Shown one piece after another: positions 60,807 through 64,000 of a stretch of 64,000 nt of DNA. The position numbers were made by a program, and so were the translations under genes. Below the pieces are notes generated by a model. It was given only the letters and a program-made list of their open reading frames with translations. It was not told the origin of the DNA and ran no database searches. The DNA is from Candidatus Zixiibacteriota bacterium (GTDB lineage: Bacteria > Desulfobacterota > Binatia > UBA9968): positions 1-64,000 of the forward strand of contig DATLYW010000049.1 in NCBI GenBank assembly GCA_035574315.1. Direction: 5' to 3'. The first letter of the stretch is position 1. Each line of letters starts with the position of its first letter.

Positions 60807-63224
60807 TCAAGGCTGGCTGCCGATAGAAAATCCCAGCACGGAGGTGTCGTCGCCCGACTTCTTGTTCAGCGGAAAACCGAGCTCGACGCGGAGCGGGCCG
60901 AACGGCGACAGCCAGCGCGCTCCCACCCCGACGGAACGCCGGAAGTCGCCGAAGCTGAAGTTATCCGATTCGCGGAACGCCTGGCCCATGTCGAAGAAAG
61001 CCACCCCGCGAAGCCCGAACTGTTCCATGATCGGGAACATCAGCTCGGCGTTGAAGACGGCCGCCTTGTCGCCGCCGACGACGTCGGTCGCGCAGCTCTC
61101 GACTCCGTCCACATTCGAGCACGTTCGCTCCCTCGGCCCCAGGCTGCGGTCGGCGAAGCCGCGAACCGAGTTGATGCCGCCGAGGAAATAGCGCTCGAAC
61201 AGGGGCAAGTCCTTTTTCCCGTTCGATCTCTCCGTGAGCCCGAAGCCGTAACCGACGCTCCCGCCGAGGGCGAGCACGTAAGCGCCGCCCCAGTTGGGAT
61301 CCTTGAGGAGCGGGTAGTGCCAGCGCCCGCTCAGGTCCGACTTGATGAAGCGATTGTCGCCCCCGAGGCCCGCGAACTTCACGGAAAAGGCCGACTTGGT
61401 CCCTTCGGTCGGGTTGAAGAAGTGATCACGGCTGTCGTAGGTCAGGCTCGGCGCCATCGCGCTCGTCAGCGAGGTCCCGCGCTCGTTCTGGATCGCGAGC
61501 GGCGCGCCGGCTTCGATGCCGTTGATCTTCTCACGCGTCAGCTCGTACGACATCCCGCCGCGCATGTAGTCCCAGATCGTCGGTGGCGCGTTGCTCGCCA
61601 GCTCGTCCGAGCCCCGGAGCAGGTCCGGGGCGGGCCGGCCCCAGAACGGAACCCGAAAATCCTTCAACGGGTAGCTCGTGTGGACGCCGAACCCGAGCCG
61701 ACGCTGGTCGAACGACTCGAACTCACGCTCGGTGTTGAAGGCGTCGAAGCCGAGCGCGAGCCGCGTGTCGCGGAAATAGGGTTCGTTGAAGCTCACGACG
61801 AAATCCTGCCGGCTCGTGCCGATCGAAAAGCTGCCGTTCACGCTCTGGCCGCGGCCGAAAAGGTTCTTCTCCGCGATCCCGGCGTTGAACAGGAACCCGT
61901 CGCCGCTGCTGTAGCCGGCTCCGACCGAGAAGGTACCGGTGGGACCCTCCTTGACGTCGACGAGAAGGTCGACCGCGTCGGGCTGATCGGTCTTCTTCGT
62001 CGTCAGCTGCACGTCCTCGAAATACCCCGAGCGCTGCAGGGCGTTGCGGCTCTGGGTGAGTTTCGTCCCCGAAAACAGCTCCTGTTCCGCCGCCAGCAGC
62101 TCGCGCCGCACCACCTTGTCCCGCGTCTTGGTATTGCCCGCGACCAGGATGCGGTTGAAGTAAACCGGCGGGCCTTTGGTGATCACCAGCGCCACGTCGA
62201 CCACCTTCTCCTCGCTCTGGATCCGGGTGACCGGCTCGATCTGGGCGAAAGCGAAGCCCTTGTTGGAATACAGATCGCCGAGCGCGGTCACGTCTTCCCG
62301 CAACCGGCTGCCGCGGAAAATCTGCCCCGGCGTGATCTTGACCCGCTGGAGCATCTTCTCGCCGTCCTCGATGAGATCGCCCCCGATCTCCACCTTGCCC
62401 ACCCGGTACTGGGGCCCCTCGTGCACGCGGATGACCAGCTCCAGGCCGTCGCGGCGGCGCAGGATCACCGGCTCGTCGATCTTGTGGTCGATGTAGCCGT
62501 GATCGTAGTAGTGGTTGTTGAGGATCGCGATGTCGTTGGTGAGCACGTCGCGGTCGAGGACGCCGCGGTTGGTGATGAACGACAAGAGCCACTCTTCCTT
62601 CGTCGACATCAAGCCCTTGAGCTCGCTTTCGGAAAACACGCGGTTGCCCTCGAAGGAGATCTTCTTGATCAGCAGCCGGTTCCCCTCCACCACGTCGAGC
62701 GTGACCACGGCCTGGTTGTTCGACTCGACGGAGATCGCGTAGTCCACCTTGGCGTTGACGTAGCCCTGTTCGACGTACAGCTTTCGCACCTTCTCGACCC
62801 CCTCGGCCACCTTGTTGCGGTCGAGAATCGTCCGCGGAGTGACGCCGAACGCGGTGTCGATCTTCTCCCTGCCGATCTGTGAGACTCCCTGCACCTTCAC
62901 TTCCCGGACGTAGGGCTTTTCCTTTACGGTGTAGGTGAGAACCCCTTCGGGCGTCAGCGCGGCCTGGACATCGTCGAAAAATCCCATGCGGTAGATCGCC
63001 TTCACATCCTGCTCGACGAGCGAGGCGTCGAAGAACTCTCCCGCCCGGCTCTTTACGTGCAGACGGATGCCGTCCTCTTCCACGCGCACGTTTCCCGCGA
63101 TCTTGACGTCGACGAGCTTCGTCTTTTCCTGACCCGCGGCCCGCGCGGTCAGGAGCGCATAACCGACCATCAGGATCAGGAAGAAAACGGGGAAGCGGCG
63201 GGCGGAAGGCGTCTTCGAATCCAT
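60807..63224 (-). CDS. bamA: outer membrane protein assembly factor BamA
   Basis: 805 residues. An N-terminal signal peptide (FPVFFLILMVGYALLTARAAG) leads to five POTRA domains (about 33-400) and a 16-strand barrel (about 440-805). Barrel segments include NAGIAEKNLFGRGQSVNGSF, the conserved surface-loop motif FLGGINSVRGFADRSLGPRE with VRGF (residue near 690), and the C-terminal strand ending in GFSIGSQP (usually aromatic in other BamA, here P). Inserts beta-barrel proteins in the outer membrane. Followed by skp with a 44-base gap. Confidence 0.96.
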   Translation of the reverse strand: MDSKTPSARRFPVFFLILMVGYALLTARAAGQEKTKLVDVKIAGNVRVEEDGIRLHVKSRAGEFFDASLVEQDVKAIYRMGFFDDVQAALTPEGVLTYTVKEKPYVREVKVQGVSQIGREKIDTAFGVTPRTILDRNKVAEGVEKVRKLYVEQGYVNAKVDYAISVESNNQAVVTLDVVEGNRLLIKKISFEGNRVFSESELKGLMSTKEEWLLSFITNRGVLDRDVLTNDIAILNNHYYDHGYIDHKIDEPVILRRRDGLELVIRVHEGPQYRVGKVEIGGDLIEDGEKMLQRVKITPGQIFRGSRLREDVTALGDLYSNKGFAFAQIEPVTRIQSEEKVVDVALVITKGPPVYFNRILVAGNTKTRDKVVRRELLAAEQELFSGTKLTQSRNALQRSGYFEDVQLTTKKTDQPDAVDLLVDVKEGPTGTFSVGAGYSSGDGFLFNAGIAEKNLFGRGQSVNGSFSIGTSRQDFVVSFNEPYFRDTRLALGFDAFNTEREFESFDQRRLGFGVHTSYPLKDFRVPFWGRPAPDLLRGSDELASNAPPTIWDYMRGGMSYELTREKINGIEAGAPLAIQNERGTSLTSAMAPSLTYDSRDHFFNPTEGTKSAFSVKFAGLGGDNRFIKSDLSGRWHYPLLKDPNWGGAYVLALGGSVGYGFGLTERSNGKKDLPLFERYFLGGINSVRGFADRSLGPRERTCSNVDGVESCATDVVGGDKAAVFNAELMFPIMEQFGLRGVAFFDMGQAFRESDNFSFGDFRRSVGVGARWLSPFGPLRVELGFPLNKKSGDDTSVLGFSIGSQP

Positions 63225-63260
63225 GAATCGACAACTACCTGGCCGGTTGGGTGTCAGGTT

Positions 63261-63289
63261 TTTCTAACAAATTCGCGCACTTTTGTAAA
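63261..63289 (-). promoter_or_regulatory. candidate sigma70 promoter upstream of bamA
   Basis: On the minus strand TTTACA (63289-63284), 17 bases, TAGAAA (63266-63261). Five of six and four of six matches to consensus, in the 81-base gap between lolD and bamA. It would start the long bamA-lpx transcript. Confidence 0.4.
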
Positions 63290-63305
63290 GCGAAATTCCG
63301 CCGTC

Positions 63306-63983
63306 CTATACCGGATGGAGCTGCCCGTTGCGAAGCTCGAGCTGGCGGCCGATTTTGGCCGCAAATCCGCGGTTGTGCGTCGCCACCACCAGCGCCGTTC
63401 CGCGCTCTTTGTTCAGGCGAAAGAGCAGCTCCTGCACCTCCTCGCCGATACGCACGTCGAGCGAGCCGGTCGGCTCGTCGGCCAGCACCAGCTTGGGCCG
63501 AAGCACCACCGCGCGAGCCAGCGCGACCCGCTGCTGCTCGCCTCCCGAAAGCTTTCCCGGGCGGTGGTTGAGACGATCCTGCAGGCCGACCAGCTGGAGC
63601 AGCTCCGCAGCCTCCGCCTCCGCGCGGCGCCGATCGATTCCCTGAATCAGCGCCGGGAGCATGACGTTCTCCAGAGCCGAGAAATCCGGGAGCAGATAAT
63701 GGAACTGGAAAACGAAGCCGATCTCCCGATTGCGGAAGCGCGCCAGCTCGATCTCGTCGTCCAGCGGCAGCGCCTGGCCCTGATAGAGCACCTGCCCCGC
63801 GGTCGGACGGTCGAGCGTCCCCAGGATGTGGAGCAGCGTGCTTTTCCCCACGCCCGATTCGCCGACGATCGCGACGCGCTCGCCGGGCTCGAGGTCGAAG
63901 TCGAGTCCCGTGAGAACCCGGATCTCGCGCTCGCCTTCGACGAAGGTCTTCTCCAGGCCGCGCACCGAAAGCAGCTTACTCAT
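63306..63983 (-). CDS. lolD: lipoprotein-releasing ABC transporter ATP-binding protein LolD
   Basis: 225 residues. ATPase of LolCDE, which releases lipoproteins from the inner membrane. Walker A GESGVGKSTLLHILGTLDRP (37-56), Q-loop EIGFVFQFHYLLPDFSALEN, signature LSGGEQQRVALARAVV near 143 and Walker B LVLADEPTGSLD. The segment FQFHYLLPDFSALENV is typical of LolD. ATG at 63983 overlaps the end of the upstream permease gene. Confidence 0.93.
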   Translation of the reverse strand: MSKLLSVRGLEKTFVEGEREIRVLTGLDFDLEPGERVAIVGESGVGKSTLLHILGTLDRPTAGQVLYQGQALPLDDEIELARFRNREIGFVFQFHYLLPDFSALENVMLPALIQGIDRRRAEAEAAELLQLVGLQDRLNHRPGKLSGGEQQRVALARAVVLRPKLVLADEPTGSLDVRIGEEVQELLFRLNKERGTALVVATHNRGFAAKIGRQLELRNGQLHPV

Positions 63984-64000
63984 AGCGGATGATTTCCACC
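63976..64000 (-). CDS. 3' end of a LolC/LolE-type permease gene (partial)
   Basis: Only the last eight codons including the stop are inside the window, reading VEIIRYE. LolC and LolE commonly end in ...ALRYE, and this tail overlaps the lolD start as in lolC-lolD operons. Identity as LolC or LolE is inferred from context. Confidence 0.5.

Overview
The window is 64 kb of GC-rich DNA from a Gram-negative bacterium. It encodes lipid A/LPS synthesis, BamA and Skp, MsbA and a lipoprotein-release ABC protein. Gene order (pheA-hisC-tyrA-aroA-cmk-rpsA-sppA-ihfB, and bamA-skp-lpxD-fabZ-lpxA-lpxI-lpxB) resembles Deltaproteobacteria/Desulfobacterota-like lineages, perhaps an uncultured soil or groundwater group. 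That placement is inference from synteny and family content; no rRNA gene is present to settle it. Coding density is very high, with many ATGA-type stop/start overlaps.

Left end (1-5.7 kb), the most unusual region. A mobile integron sits at the downstream end of an SOS operon. All genes here read leftwards: lexA, a four-helix-bundle gene, imuA, imuB, then an integron integrase (intI). Beyond intI come a putative attI with a cassette-directed promoter inside a long inverted repeat, a two-gene cassette (zinc-ribbon protein plus two-TM membrane protein), a well-formed attC site, and a second cassette (DUF5946) cut by the window edge. The cassettes lie at the 3' end of intI in the same orientation as it, which is the reversed arrangement. 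lexA has a sigma70-type promoter with a CTG-N10-CAG palindrome exactly between -35 and -10. One SOS-controlled transcript could therefore cover error-prone repair and cassette recombination.

5.9-17.7 kb: a MoxR-like AAA ATPase and VWA-protein pair, followed upstream by one long leftward operon of housekeeping genes. In transcription order these are pheA, hisC, tyrA, aroA (aromatic and histidine biosynthesis), cmk, rpsA, sppA, ihfB and a HIT hydrolase.

17.9-31.0 kb: mixed-strand housekeeping genes. These are an RluA-type pseudouridine synthase, murJ, an O-methyltransferase, an SDR oxidoreductase, a CobW-type GTPase with an extra C-terminal domain, an exported M20 peptidase, miaA, mutL, an exported BFN(DUF151)-PDZ protein, a UbiD-type decarboxylase, the ADP-heptose adenylyltransferase and rpmB.

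31.2-64.0 kb: about 33 kb entirely on the minus strand, forming an envelope supercluster. In transcription order it starts with the lolC/E tail and lolD, then bamA, skp, lpxD, fabZ, lpxA, lpxI, a Gfo/Idh oxidoreductase, lpxB, msbA, waaA, lpxK, a VOC-fold protein, a Trm112-like protein and waaF. It continues with three sugar-kinase-like proteins of the WaaP/KdkA type, a second heptosyltransferase, a GT39 membrane glycosyltransferase, two methyltransferases, six further glycosyltransferases, the heptose kinase rfaE1, yicC, gmk and a bifunctional Rel. Together these make Kdo2-lipid A, build and decorate the core, flip it, and assemble outer-membrane proteins.

Two families of non-coding repeats are visible. 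One is made of TTGAAC/GTTCAA units, often with an 11-bp core GGAGCGCAGCG; it lies between genes, once inside imuB, and in inverted copies around the four-helix-bundle gene. The other is a pair of about 170-bp related sequences just upstream of murJ and the BFN-PDZ gene. I saw no tRNA, rRNA, CRISPR array or insertion sequence.
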